NCBI GenBank assembly: GCA_950022295.1 | Contig: OX465598.1 | Location: forward strand, 93,348,001-93,412,000 | Reading direction: 5' to 3' | DNA from: Bromus sterilis | Taxonomy: Eukaryota > Streptophyta > Magnoliopsida > Poales > Poaceae | Length of the DNA stretch: 64,000 nucleotides | Part shown: positions 24,341 to 35,325 of the stretch, piece by piece | Layout: every line of letters begins with the position of its first letter | Numbering within the stretch: the stretch's first letter is position 1 | Notes under the pieces: generated by a model | What the model saw: only the letters and a program-made list of their open reading frames with translations | Told to the model about the DNA's origin: nothing | Database searches by the model: none | Translations under genes and position numbers: made by a program

Positions 24341-26090
24341 TGTTGGATATATGCTCTAGAGGGAAATAATATATGATTATTCCAATATATCTAAGCAAGT
24401 TCATAACCATTTTCATACCGTGCTAGAACTGCATCAGTGAAACAATGATGCAGGTGTGGTATAGAAACACCCAGAGTTCCTAGTTAGCCTCTACATCGAT
24501 AACTAGTTCATGGTCAACATGATGATCGTGGTTTCGCGATCATGGACAATTAAGTCTCTTGACTATGAGGTCACCTCACGGGTTAAGTGACGTGATGAAC
24601 ATTACCCAAAGTAAGCATTGCAACATGATCAAATCTTATGAAGGTTCAGTGTTGTAATTACAGAACATGGTAGACCGTTCCTTCGACCGTGAGTACATGC
24701 ATAATTGCTATCTTCCCAGATGCTTTGACTTTCATCCCACCACCTGACTGAAATATGCGGGTCATAACGGTTGTATCTTGGGTATTCCGTGGAGATATGT
24801 TGAGGAGTATTGTTTACAAGAGCGGGATTTGTCAATCCATATAAAGGATAGATATTCGGGGCCCACTCGGTGAGATTCCATCCATAAAGCTGCGCAGCGT
24901 GTGACTAGGTCACGGGGATGAATATCACGGGAACGAGTGAATGAGGATTAGTTCAGAACGAGGTTGAACCAGGCATAGGATGTCATTGATCGAATCTCAG
25001 AACAATCCAGTATCGCTGACAAAGGGAATGCTATACGGCGTAAGGTCCAATCGGTGTTGATATCCGGAATGCACAGGGGTCATCATGGGCATCCAGGTCC
25101 CGCTGATGATCATTGACTGTAGCCTCTGCTCGGTCATGACTGGAGTGTTCTCGGACCGTAGGGTAACACACTTAAGGGCTCGATGAAATCGGAGACCTTT
25201 TCGGAACCATCGGAGCAACCAGAGAATAAAGGAGACAATATCGGAGGAGTACCGTATTGAACCGAAACAAGTTCGGAGTGAGCCGGAAGGGTTTCCGGAG
25301 CACCGGGAGATGAAATAATATGTTTTAGTTATTAATTAATTGAATTAATAATTAAAATCATTTTATTTCTAATTAATATGTGCTATGGGCCTTAGTGGAG
25401 AAAAAGGCCCATTAGGGAATTATAGGGAAAAGAAAAAGAAAAAAAGGGGGGGAGGCGCCATGGGCCCTAGGGCCCATGAGGGGTGCGCCCCCTCTCCCCC
25501 CTTGGCCGGCCACCCCTTAGCAAAGGGGACTTTAGTCCCACATTGCTAAGGGAGGTGGGTTGACTCCCTCCCCCAGCCTATATATAGATGGGCAGGGTGC
25601 ACATAATTAATAGAGAAAAATTCGTGAGAAAATAAATATAACTCCGAATTGAGATCGGTTTTCTCCGGTCTCCTCCCCTCTCTTGTCTCTTTCACGGTGA
25701 ACTCCCTAGTGTGAGTCTATAGTGGAATTGAGGCTTCTCTTCTAGAATCGGACGCCGTCGTGTTGCCGAAGCTCCATCTGGAGGTCTGCTTCCGCCCCCT
25801 CCGCTGGATCGGAGAACGGAGGTCGTCATCGAGTCTCCTACGTGTGCGAGTACTACGAGGTGCTGCACGTGTGGCACTACACCCATCCGGGTGCTCAACA
25901 CAGCCAGGGGGCTGTGAAACTTGATCGGCTACATCAACCACGTTTGCGGGAACGTTTCCCGCGCAACGGACTACACCCCGAGGTATGTTATTTCCGCACT
26001 ACTGTCCGTTACGGTAATACGGCTAGCTAGATCTTGGGTTAAGGGAACGCTAGTTAGAAAAATTTGTGTTTTCTGCTACGAACCCCAACA
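24341..26090 (+). repeat. Copia #3 5' LTR
   Basis: 1,750 bp; TATATATA promoter element at 25579-25586. Confidence 0.95.
25579..25586 (+). promoter_or_regulatory. TATA box of Copia #3 5' LTR
   Basis: TATATATA, with its counterpart at 32147-32154 in the 3' LTR. Confidence 0.6.
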
Positions 26091-26091
26091 G

Positions 26092-26105
26092 TGGTATCAT
26101 GAGCT
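26092..26105 (+). promoter_or_regulatory. Copia #3 primer-binding site, altered
   Basis: TGGTATCATGAGCT follows the LTR by one base. Compared with TGGTATCAGAGC in Copia #2 it has an extra T, so pairing with tRNA-iMet is bulged. Confidence 0.75.
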
Positions 26106-27162
26106 AGGTCTATGCTTAGTATTACTGTACGGATAGAACACATCGGGGATGTGGGCGTTGATTGTATGATTGTTACCCTCCCACGTGTACTTGTTCACAT
26201 CTGCGGCATTGTTTGATGAAGCGGCCCCGGACCGAATTTACGCGTACTCATATGCGAGACTAGTTCCACGCTTGACATACGGCTTGTACCGTATAAAGTG
26301 GCTAGGGGGGTGTATGTCTCTCTACTTTAGCGGATGTGGCATTTGCAACGGAGGGCCCCGTGCGGGGTGTAATAGAGACAATCGTATGGTTGACGTTGTG
26401 GTTGACTCGTAGGTTAAAACCTGTTTAACTATGAAAGCCCTAGCAGCCACGTAAAACTTGCAATATACAACTAGACCGTCTAAACCTTGTATTGCTAAGT
26501 GGGGGCTATCGTTTGTTTGTTTGTGATGTAGTGATAGCTTTGCTATGTGTTACTAGTAAGTAGTAATCGTCATCATAAAACAAACTAAAATGGAGACACT
26601 GTAGACTTAGTGTTGCCATAGCCCAGACATCTTAAAACTTTCTAGTATAGGATACACGACGGTAGCATGTGATAAGATGATCCCTTAACAAAGCCAAACA
26701 CAAGTATTCTACCAAAGTGTGCACCGCCTGGAAGGTTCTCCCATATGGCTTGATGCTCCGTACATACCGGAGTTGTCCTACATATTCAATGGAGTTCGCA
26801 AGAGGTTGGGTTCGGCAAGCCTGGCATATGCAGATATGGCCTTGCTGAGCAGCATATAACATGGAGGTTAATTTGGCGAGCCTAGCATATGCAGATATGG
26901 CCTCGGAATACTAGAGATCGAAAGATCGAGCATGAGTCACAGCATATATAAGATAATGTGATCGCACAAGTTGTTGTCTACCTTTGAAACTGACCCGCCG
27001 GCCGTGTGATATTCGAGGTCGGGAAGTGAATCTGGATCATGTAATCACTAAAACTTCTTAGGGATGAAATGTTTTGGTGCGAGCTCATATATAATATGAT
27101 TATATGAACTCATTGTTGTGAACTAGTCTTAATTGTGTTCCTTGCAATTATGTTTGTAGAAA
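26106..27162 (+). other. Copia #3 untranslated leader
   Basis: About 1 kb. It shares GGATAGAACACATC near the PBS and the block 26720-26853 with Copia #2. Confidence 0.65.
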
Positions 27163-27870
27163 ATGAATGCACTAGAGCAACGTGAACTATCTTTCTTCAT
27201 GGAAGGTGAAAGACTTAGAGAAAATGGGTCAAACTTTGTTGATTGGTACTCACGCCTTAGGACGTCGCTCAAGAGAGCAGACATCTTGTTTACAATAGAA
27301 ATGCATGTGGAAGAACATCCGGACGATCATGTTGGCGATCAAGAGATACTTGATCATTATGCTCGCCGACAGAAATGCTCTGTAGTCAGGAATGTCATGA
27401 TCTTCAGCATGTCAGAGGAGTTGGGCATACAGTTACAGGACACTGGCCCATATGACATGATGGACACGCTAAAGACAATGTTCGTACGTGAGTTCAGAAT
27501 TGCCAGATTTAAGTTAGAAAGCAAGTTTCTATCTACAAAGATGGAAGAACGCACAAGCCTTGATGATCACTTAGACAGGATGCATGAGATGTACCTGACC
27601 CTGGTGGAGGACTATGAATATTGGACAATGAACGAAAGCACCACGGAAGAGTTTGCGATAAATACGTTATTGCACTCACTCCCTCCGAGTTATGGTGAAT
27701 ATGTTCATAGCTATGTCGGAAGAGGAGCTAATATGAGTCTCCAGAACTTCATGACTGATCTCTTGACCGCGGACATTGCTCCTTTCGAGGATGCAGAAGT
27801 CGTGGATGGAGAAGGTATATACTTGATATACTTTATAAATGTTTACTCCCTTATACAACAGTTGCAGTAA
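27163..27870 (+). CDS. Copia #3 gag-like protein (235 aa), intact
   Basis: The ORF from ATG 27163 reads MNALEQRELSFFMEG and continues with a UBN2/retrotransposon-gag fold: GSNFVDWYSRLRTSLKR, FLSTKMEERTSLDDHLDRM and FAINTLLHSLPPSYGEY. The last resembles QSLPPSYKGF of Copia #2 gag, but overall identity is low. No CCHC zinc knuckle is present. The frame ends 20 codons after GAAGGTATATACTTG; if GTATAT is a splice donor used with AAAACAG at 27903-27909, the protein would end differently. It is open and undamaged in a young element. The role as a particle protein is inferred. Confidence 0.75.
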   Translation: MNALEQRELSFFMEGERLRENGSNFVDWYSRLRTSLKRADILFTIEMHVEEHPDDHVGDQEILDHYARRQKCSVVRNVMIFSMSEELGIQLQDTGPYDMMDTLKTMFVREFRIARFKLESKFLSTKMEERTSLDDHLDRMHEMYLTLVEDYEYWTMNESTTEEFAINTLLHSLPPSYGEYVHSYVGRGANMSLQNFMTDLLTADIAPFEDAEVVDGEGIYLIYFINVYSLIQQLQ

Positions 27871-30800
27871 ATGAGTATGTGATACTTATTCTGTTTGATG
27901 AAAACAGGACCTGCTGTTGCATGGACGGGAAGAGGTGAAATCGAGGATTGATGGATATCAAGTCAGTTGATGGCCAGCATGGATTCCACCGAGACATCTA
28001 TCATAGGAGATATTTAGAGTATTAGATAAATGTTATGTAATCCTTATAGTATGAACACTTAGTTGTGTGTCTTGCATCTCGCGAGACAAAGTTATTCATG
28101 TAATGAGACAAGTCAGTTGCTCCATCTTTATGAATAAAAGTGTGCTTATACTTTGATTACATCTTGATTTATGATATGATAGAAAGCATTTATAATACTA
28201 CTATTATTGTCAAGAAATATTCAATGTTTAATGATAAAGTTGTCTTGATTATAACAAGTCAAAGATTTGATTGCATGAGGTGACTTCATAACTGATGAAT
28301 TCATTAAATGTATGATCTATTAACTTGTGAGTTCATTATCGAATGAAAATCATAACTTGATTGCATGAGATGGATTAGATACACGATCTATGAACCTCTG
28401 CAATAAATATAACCATGACAAAGGTTCTAGCAAGTAGAACTTGTGCAAATCATTATACATAAATGATGTAGAATGGGCATGTGAGTTATCATTAAAGACT
28501 TCATATGATTAATTGAAAGTTGTATTCAATTGAGATCATAAAACTGAGATTCGGGAATCACAGTGAGAAGTGAGAATACAAGGATACATATCACTACGCT
28601 ACGATCCGAAGTGATAAGTATTGATATTGACATAATGGGAGACATGTGGAAGTTGTACCACAAACTACGATGGAAGTTGAAAGTACTAGACTACTTAAAC
28701 CATTCGTAGTCATACTAAACCGTAGTATGGTCTAAACGTTCTTTCCCCTAGCACTATAGTTATTGTCGAATAAGTTGTTTAATTCATTAAGTTAAAACAC
28801 CCACTTCATGAATAGGAAACCATCCCGAATCTAACGAGACATGATAGCTCCATAACTAATGGTGTTATAAGGTTTCTTAAAAAAAGAATTTCTTTGTAAT
28901 AAAACTACGAGCAATTGAAATTACATATTCTCCCCGAATAGCAAAATGTGTGTTGCTTAATTGGTAATACGAGAAAAGTCTCTCGACACGGATCCAATGG
29001 GAGATAATGGAAACCTTGACCGGGGTATTGGACCTTGCCTTCAGAATATCAGAGTATTGCAACGGAAGCATGTTCCGCTGTAATGACGATATATAAGGAA
29101 GGATATGCCAAAGATGATTGATCTTGGTATATGAGTTGAAGCCATTGTTAAATTTAGAAGGTTATCATGAATACGTTCTGTACAGAACAATAATCATGAG
29201 TCTTCTTAATAAAAAAATAGGGAACAATATTGCTTGAAGACACAAAGGAATGATGGTAGCCTAAAACATGAGGAGAAATGAAATAATATCGAGTTACATA
29301 TAGGATGGCTCACGTCCTGTGAAATAAATCGGTTATTTTAGATTCTCGACAAACTGGAGAGTTATTGAGAAAAATGTAATGGGCATAAGGCATTATTTGG
29401 TTATGACCAAAGTTCAATGGTGATTGACTACGGAAACGTAGGAATGCTTTAATCAATAAAATATTTCATTTACACTACGATGGACCATAGCCTGAAATTG
29501 CATCTCAGTCAAATTTGGATTTGAAAAGGAATTGTAATGGGCATGACGAAGGTTACTTCGTTAAAAGGATGGACTACAGTACCTCAAGACAGGAACCCTC
29601 AACCTTGATTTGATCAAGTGATTTTGTGATGACCAAAATATTGAGTGGGCCTGCAGTTTCATGAAACTGAGTGGGAGCTTTGAAGTCTTCCCGAAAACTT
29701 GGAATGCAGAGGGTATTTTCTGAGTGGGAGCTTTGGAAGTATTGTCATTATGTGAGACATAGTGAACAATAGAATGACTTGATGAAAGCTGAACCACAAA
29801 TATATGAGTATATGATGGATATATTTGAGTGGGAGCATGATCATTGTCTCAAACATATATGCATTGATATGTGTAAAGAAATGATCTCATATGTATATAT
29901 ATGGATATGCATTGATTGTGTATATAGAGAATCGTCTCATATACATATGTGCATTATGATATATATAGAGCATAAGGCAAATAAAATACAAGATTGCAAG
30001 AATCTTCTTTTATGTGAAATACCAACACATTACACGTTGAAATCTATATGAGTAGATTAAGATACGGATAATGAAACGAAGTGAAGGTTGGAATAATCTT
30101 CTAGACAAGAAACAGGTTCTTGTGGCTAGAAATTATATAATGGATGAAATCCAAATATCACAAGCAATGTCTTGATGGAAGAATAGAGATGCACCATGTA
30201 CTGGACATGTGATCTTATATGTTCTTGACATATGATTCTACCATATAATATGCATTGTGAATCCAACAACAGAATGACTCAAAAGTTCTTGGAAGAAGAA
30301 CAGATTCTGATGTGCTTTAGGAGTAAAACACAGAATCTGAATAAAGTCCATGATTTCAGTATAGAGAGGCAATACTGAGGACTATTCTCTAAAATATAGA
30401 AAGGATAATAGACTTGAATGTAATGCAAGATTACAATTGCAAGCCATATTATGGGTCTATATGGAATTAGAGACATCACCAAAGACATGAAAAAAATGTG
30501 AGCAAAATTCACGGCACTACAAACATAATACTACTTAAGACAGTAGACGTATGGATAAAAGTTTAGCGTTAGAAGTATTGGACTTCTGGCTGAGTGTATT
30601 TCCCAGTATATATGACTAAGGATAAGTCTTCTAAAGACTGAACCAAAAGATCATTGGAGGATACTGTGAAATAATAGTCTCACTCTCCCGCGAAACTTAT
30701 ATCCAACCATTATATGATAATGAGTGGTATGTCAAAAGAGCTTTTGACCTATACCAGTTGCAAAGGAAACATATGAATCTGAATTGGTGCAGTTCGTTGA

Positions 30801-30894
30801 TGAACCCTCTTCCATGAGCATGCATGATCAATGAAACACTTATGTGATAAGATGATTATGATCGGAAAAATGCGGCTAGATTATTAGCACTCTA
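27871..30894 (+). other. Copia #3 AT-rich region without pol
   Basis: No ORF above about 90 codons is convincing in six frames. TGAGTGGGAGC recurs near 29668, 29721 and 29825; the same string occurs in the RT region of Copia #2 (near 34270). This could mean a badly eroded pol remnant or a cis motif. Confidence 0.6.
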
Positions 30895-30909
30895 GTGCAA
30901 GTGGGAGAC
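30895..30909 (+). promoter_or_regulatory. Copia #3 polypurine tract
   Basis: AGTGCAAGTGGGAGAC-type tract abutting the 3' LTR, the same as in Copia #2. Confidence 0.75.
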
Positions 30910-32658
30910 TGTTGGATATATGCTCTAGAGGCAAATAATATATGATTATTCCAATATATCTAAGCAAGTTCATAACCAATTTCATACCGTGCTAGAACTG
31001 CATCAGTGAAACAATGATGCAGGTGTGGTATAGAAACACCCAGAGTTCCTAGTTAGCCTCTACATCGATAACTAGTTCATGGTCAACATGATGATCGTGG
31101 TTTCGCGATCATGGACAATTAAGTCTCTTGACTATGAGGTCACCTCACGGGTTAAGTGACATGATGAACATTACCCAAAGTAAGCATTGCAACATGATCA
31201 AATCTTATGAAGGTTCAGTGTTGTAATTACAGAACGTGGTAGACCGTTCCTTCGACCGTGAGTACATACATAATTGCTATCTTCCCGGATGCTTTGACTT
31301 ACATCCCACCACCTGACTGAAATATGCGGGTCATAACGGTTGTATCTTGGGTATTCCGTGGAGATATGTTGAGGAGTATTGTTTACAAGAGCGGGATTTG
31401 TCAATCCATATAAAGGATAGATACTCGGGGCCCACTCGGTGAGATTCCATCCATAAAGCTGCGCAGCGTGTGACTAGGTCACGGGGATGAATATCACGGG
31501 AACGAGTGAATGAGGATTAGTTCAGAACGAGGTTGAACCAGGCATAGGATGTCATTGATCGAATCTCGGAACAATCCAGTATCGCTGACAAAGGGAATGC
31601 TATACGGTGTAAGGTCCAATCGGTGTTGATATCCGGAATGCACAGGGGTCATCATGGGCATCCAGGTCCCGCTGATGATCATTGACTGTAGCCTCTGCTC
31701 GGTCATGACTGGAGTGTTCTCGGACCGTAGGGTAACACACTTAAGGGCTCGATGAAATCGGAAACCTTTTCGGAACCATCGGAGCAACCAGAGAATAAAG
31801 GAGACAATATCGGAGGAGTACCGTATTGAACCGAAACAAGTTCGGAGTGAGCCGGAAGGGTTTCCGGAGCACCGGGAGATGAAATAATATGTTTTAGTTA
31901 TTAATTCATTGAATTAATAATTAAAATCATTTTATTTCTAATTAATATGTGCTATGGGCCTTAGTGGAGAAAAAGGCCCATTAGGGAATTGAAGGGAAAA
32001 AAAGAAAAAAAAAGGGGGGGAGGCGCCATGGGCCCTAGGGCCCATGAGGGGTGCGCCCCCTCTCCCCCCTTGGCCGGCCACCCCTTAGCAAAGGGGACTT
32101 TAGTCCCACATTGCTAAGGGAGGTGGGTTGACTCCCTCCCCCAGCCTATATATAGATGGGCAGGGTGCACATAATTAATAGAGAAAAATTCGTGAGAAAA
32201 TAAATATAACTCCGAATTGAGATCGGTTTTCTCCGGTCTCCTCCCCTCTCTTGTCTCTTTCACGGTGGACTCCCTAGTGTGAGTCTATAGTGGAATTGAG
32301 GCTTCTCTGCTAGAATCGGAGGCCGTCGTGCTGCCGAAGCTCCGTCCGGAGGTCTGCTTCCGCCCCCTCCGCTGGATCGGAGAACGGAGGTCGTCATCGA
32401 GTCTCGTACGTGTGCGAGTACTACGAGGTGCTGCACGTGTGGCACTACACCCATCCGGGTGCTCAACACAGCCAGGGGGCTGTGAAACTTGATCGGCTAC
32501 ATCAACCACGTTTGCGGGAACGTTTCCCGCGCAACGGACTACACCCCGAGGTATGTTATTTCCGCACTACTGTCCGTTACGGTAATACGGCTAGCTAGAT
32601 CTTGGGTTAAGGGAACGCTAGTTAGAAAATTTTGTGTTTTCTGCTACGAACCCCAACA
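30910..32658 (+). repeat. Copia #3 3' LTR
   Basis: 1,749 bp, a near-identical partner of 24341-26090, followed by TSD GGATT (32659-32663). Confidence 0.95.
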
Positions 32659-33178
32659 GGATTTTGGATCCCTTGATACATGTGAACAATGCCTCATGGG
32701 CAAAATGACAAGGACTCCATTCAATGGCATAATGGAGCGTGCGGATGTCTTATTGGGGATCATACACTCGGATGTATGTGGACCCATGAACGTCCCCACT
32801 CGCAATGGTCTTCGTTACTTCGTGACCTTTACTGATGACTTGAGTAGATATGGGTATATTTACTTGATGAAGCACAAGTCTGAAACCTTTGAAAAGTTCA
32901 AGGAATTTCAGAATGAGGTCGAAAATCAACTCAGAAGAAAAATCAAGCACCTTCGATCGGATCGAGGTGGCGAGTATTTAAGTCACGAGTTTGGCGATCA
33001 TCTGAAGTCTTGTGGCATAGTACCACAGCTTACGCCGGCAGGCACACCTCAGAGAAACGGTGTGGCTGAGCAACGTAATCGAACCCTATTGGATAGCGTA
33101 CGATCGATGATGTCTCATACTGATTTGCCTGTGTCATTCTGGGGGGTATGCATTAGAAACTGCCGTTCATATTCTTAA
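32659..33178 (+). pseudogene. Copia #2 integrase
   Basis: Pol resumes right after Copia #3. It shows CEQCLMGK (last two Cys of the zinc finger), IIHSDVCGP (first Asp), LRSDRGGEY (second Asp) and NGVAEQRNRT (Glu), the complete DDE catalytic triad. The frame is lost at a G-run at about 33139-33144 and continues in another frame. Integrase would insert the cDNA in the nucleus. Confidence 0.92.
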
Positions 33179-35294
33179 TAGGGCACCATCCAAATCCCTA
33201 AAGACAACACCATTTGAAGAATGGCATGGCACAAAACCTGAGTTGTCTCACCTGAAGATTTGGGGTTGTGAGGCTTATGTTAGGAAACTACAGCCTGACA
33301 AACTTGAATCCAAGGCGGATAAGTGCATCTTTGTGGACTATCCCAAGGGAACTTGTGGATACACCTTCTACAACAAGTCTGACACCAAAATGTTTGTTGC
33401 CAAGACTGGACACTTTCTTGAGAAGGAGTTTCTCGCGAAAGAGTTGAGTGGGAGGAAAATAGACCTCGATGAAGTGACTGACCAATCACTCCAATTGGAA
33501 GAAACGGCTACGGAATTTGTTCTGGAACCATCTTCCACAGTGGGAGCTGAAGAGAATGGCCAGAACGACATTCATAACGATCATGACATCAATGATGATC
33601 ATGATGAGAATGAAGAGGAACCTTTTATGCCCCGTAGGTCATCAAGAGTCCGTCAACCTACTGAGTTTTACGGACAGCTTGTGAATGCAATCTCGGCTGA
33701 TGAGTCGGATGAACCTACAAGTTACAAAGAAGCAATGGAGGGACCCGAGTCCGAGAAATGGCTTGAAGCCATGAAATCCGAAATAGACTCCATGTACACC
33801 AACAAAGTATGGACTTTGGTGGATATTCCCGAGGACCGCAAGGCCGTCGAGAATAAATGGATTTTCAAGAAAAAGACCGACGCAGACGGAAACGTATCTG
33901 TCTACAAAGCTCGACTTGTCACGAAGGGTTTCCGACAAATTCAAGGAGTTGACTACGAGGAGACGTTCTCTCCTGTAGCGATGATAAAGTCTATTCGGAT
34001 CATACTAGCAATAGCTGCATATCATGATTACGAGATATGGCAGATGGATGTGAAAACTGCATTCCTAAATGGCAACATTGAGGAAGAGTTGTATATGATG
34101 CAACCAGAGGGGTTTGTCGATCCAAGGAACGCTGGTAAGGTTTGCAAGCTTCAACGGTCCATCTATGGGTTGAAGCAAGCATCTCGGAGCTGGAATCTTC
34201 GATTTGATGAGGTCATTAAAGCTTTTGGATTTGTCCAAAACGTCGAAGAGTTCTGCGTCTATAAGAAACTGAGTGGGAGCTCTGTAGCATTCCTTGTGTT
34301 ATATGTAGATGACATATTACTAATAGGGAACGATAAGAAATTCTTAGAGGAAGTGAAGGAATATCTGAATGGACAATTTTCCATGAAGGACCTAGGTGAA
34401 GCTACGTACATATTGGGGATTAAGATCTATAGAGATAGACCTAATCGACGGTTGGCCTTGAGTCAGAACACTTACATTGACAAGATTTTGAAGAGGTTCA
34501 AAATGGATGACTCCAAGAGAGGTCTCTTGCCAGTTATAAAAGGTGTCAAATTAAGCGTGGCGCAATGCCCAACCACAGCAAAAGAGAAAGAGGAGATGTC
34601 CTCAAAGCCCTATGCCTCAGCCATAGGTTCTCTCATGTTTGCTATGTTATGTACCAGACCGGATTTAGCGCTGGCCATTAGTATGACTAATCGCTACCAG
34701 AGTAACCCGGGAATGGCTCACTGGACATCAGTAAAGAACATCCTTAAGTACTTAAGAAGAACCAAGGATCTCTTTCTCGTTTATGGAGGAGTTGATGAGG
34801 AGCTCACCGTAAAAGGTTACGTTGACGCAAGCCTCGGCTCAGACCTAGATGACTCGAAATCCCAGACGGGATATGTTTTCATGTTGAACGGTGGCGCGAT
34901 TAGCTGGAGGAGCGGCAAACAGTCAGTCGTCGCTCAATCTTCAATGGAGTCGGACTATATTGCCGCTTGCGAAGCGTCGAACGAGGCGCTGTGGCTGAAG
35001 AAGTTCGTGATCGAGCTTTGCGTCTTTCCCAGTTGCACTGACCCCATGGGGATCTTCTGCGACAACACGGGTGCCATTGCTAACGCGAAGGAGCCAAGAA
35101 CTCACTCTACAGCCAAGCACATCCTCCGAAATTTCCATGTGACGCGAGACTACGTCAGGGATGGACACACTAGGATTCACAAGATACATACGGATCTGAA
35201 CGCAGCAGACCCGATGACTAAACCTCTTCCACAGGGCAAGTTTGAAGAACACCGAGAGACCATTGGTGTTAGATACATACCTGATGTAAACTAG
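33179..35294 (+). pseudogene. Copia #2 integrase tail, reverse transcriptase and RNase H
   Basis: The main frame starts by 33243 (LKIWGCEAYVRK) and ends at a normal stop at 35294. RT motifs are KARLVTKGFRQIQG, QMDVKTAFLNG, IYGLKQASRSW and the catalytic YVDD (about 34302-34313), then LMFAMLCTRPDL. RNase H shows VDASLGSDLDDSKSQTGY, SSMESDYIAA and FCDNTGAI. The enzyme segment itself is open, so this is a recently inactivated copy. It would copy element RNA in cytoplasmic particles. Confidence 0.93.
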
Positions 35295-35310
35295 TGTAAT
35301 TTGTACTCTA

Positions 35311-35325
35311 GTGCAAGTGGGAGAC
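35311..35325 (+). promoter_or_regulatory. Copia #2 polypurine tract
   Basis: GTGCAAGTGGGAGAC immediately before the 3' LTR. Confidence 0.78.

Larger units (their letters stand above)
24341..32658 (+). mobile_element. Copia #3: gag-only, apparently non-autonomous Copia-type element
   Basis: LTRs at 24341-26090 and 30910-32658 (TGTTGGATATATGCTC...ACGAACCCCAACA) are flanked by GGATT. A PBS-like site, a leader, a gag-like ORF (27163-27870) and a polypurine tract are present. About 3 kb between gag and the 3' LTR has no protease, integrase, RT or RNase H. About 23 LTR differences (about 1.3%) make it the youngest of the three measurable elements, as its innermost position requires. With so young an insertion, lack of pol more likely reflects the family than decay in place. 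It presumably borrowed enzymes from a relative such as Copia #2. Confidence 0.92.
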
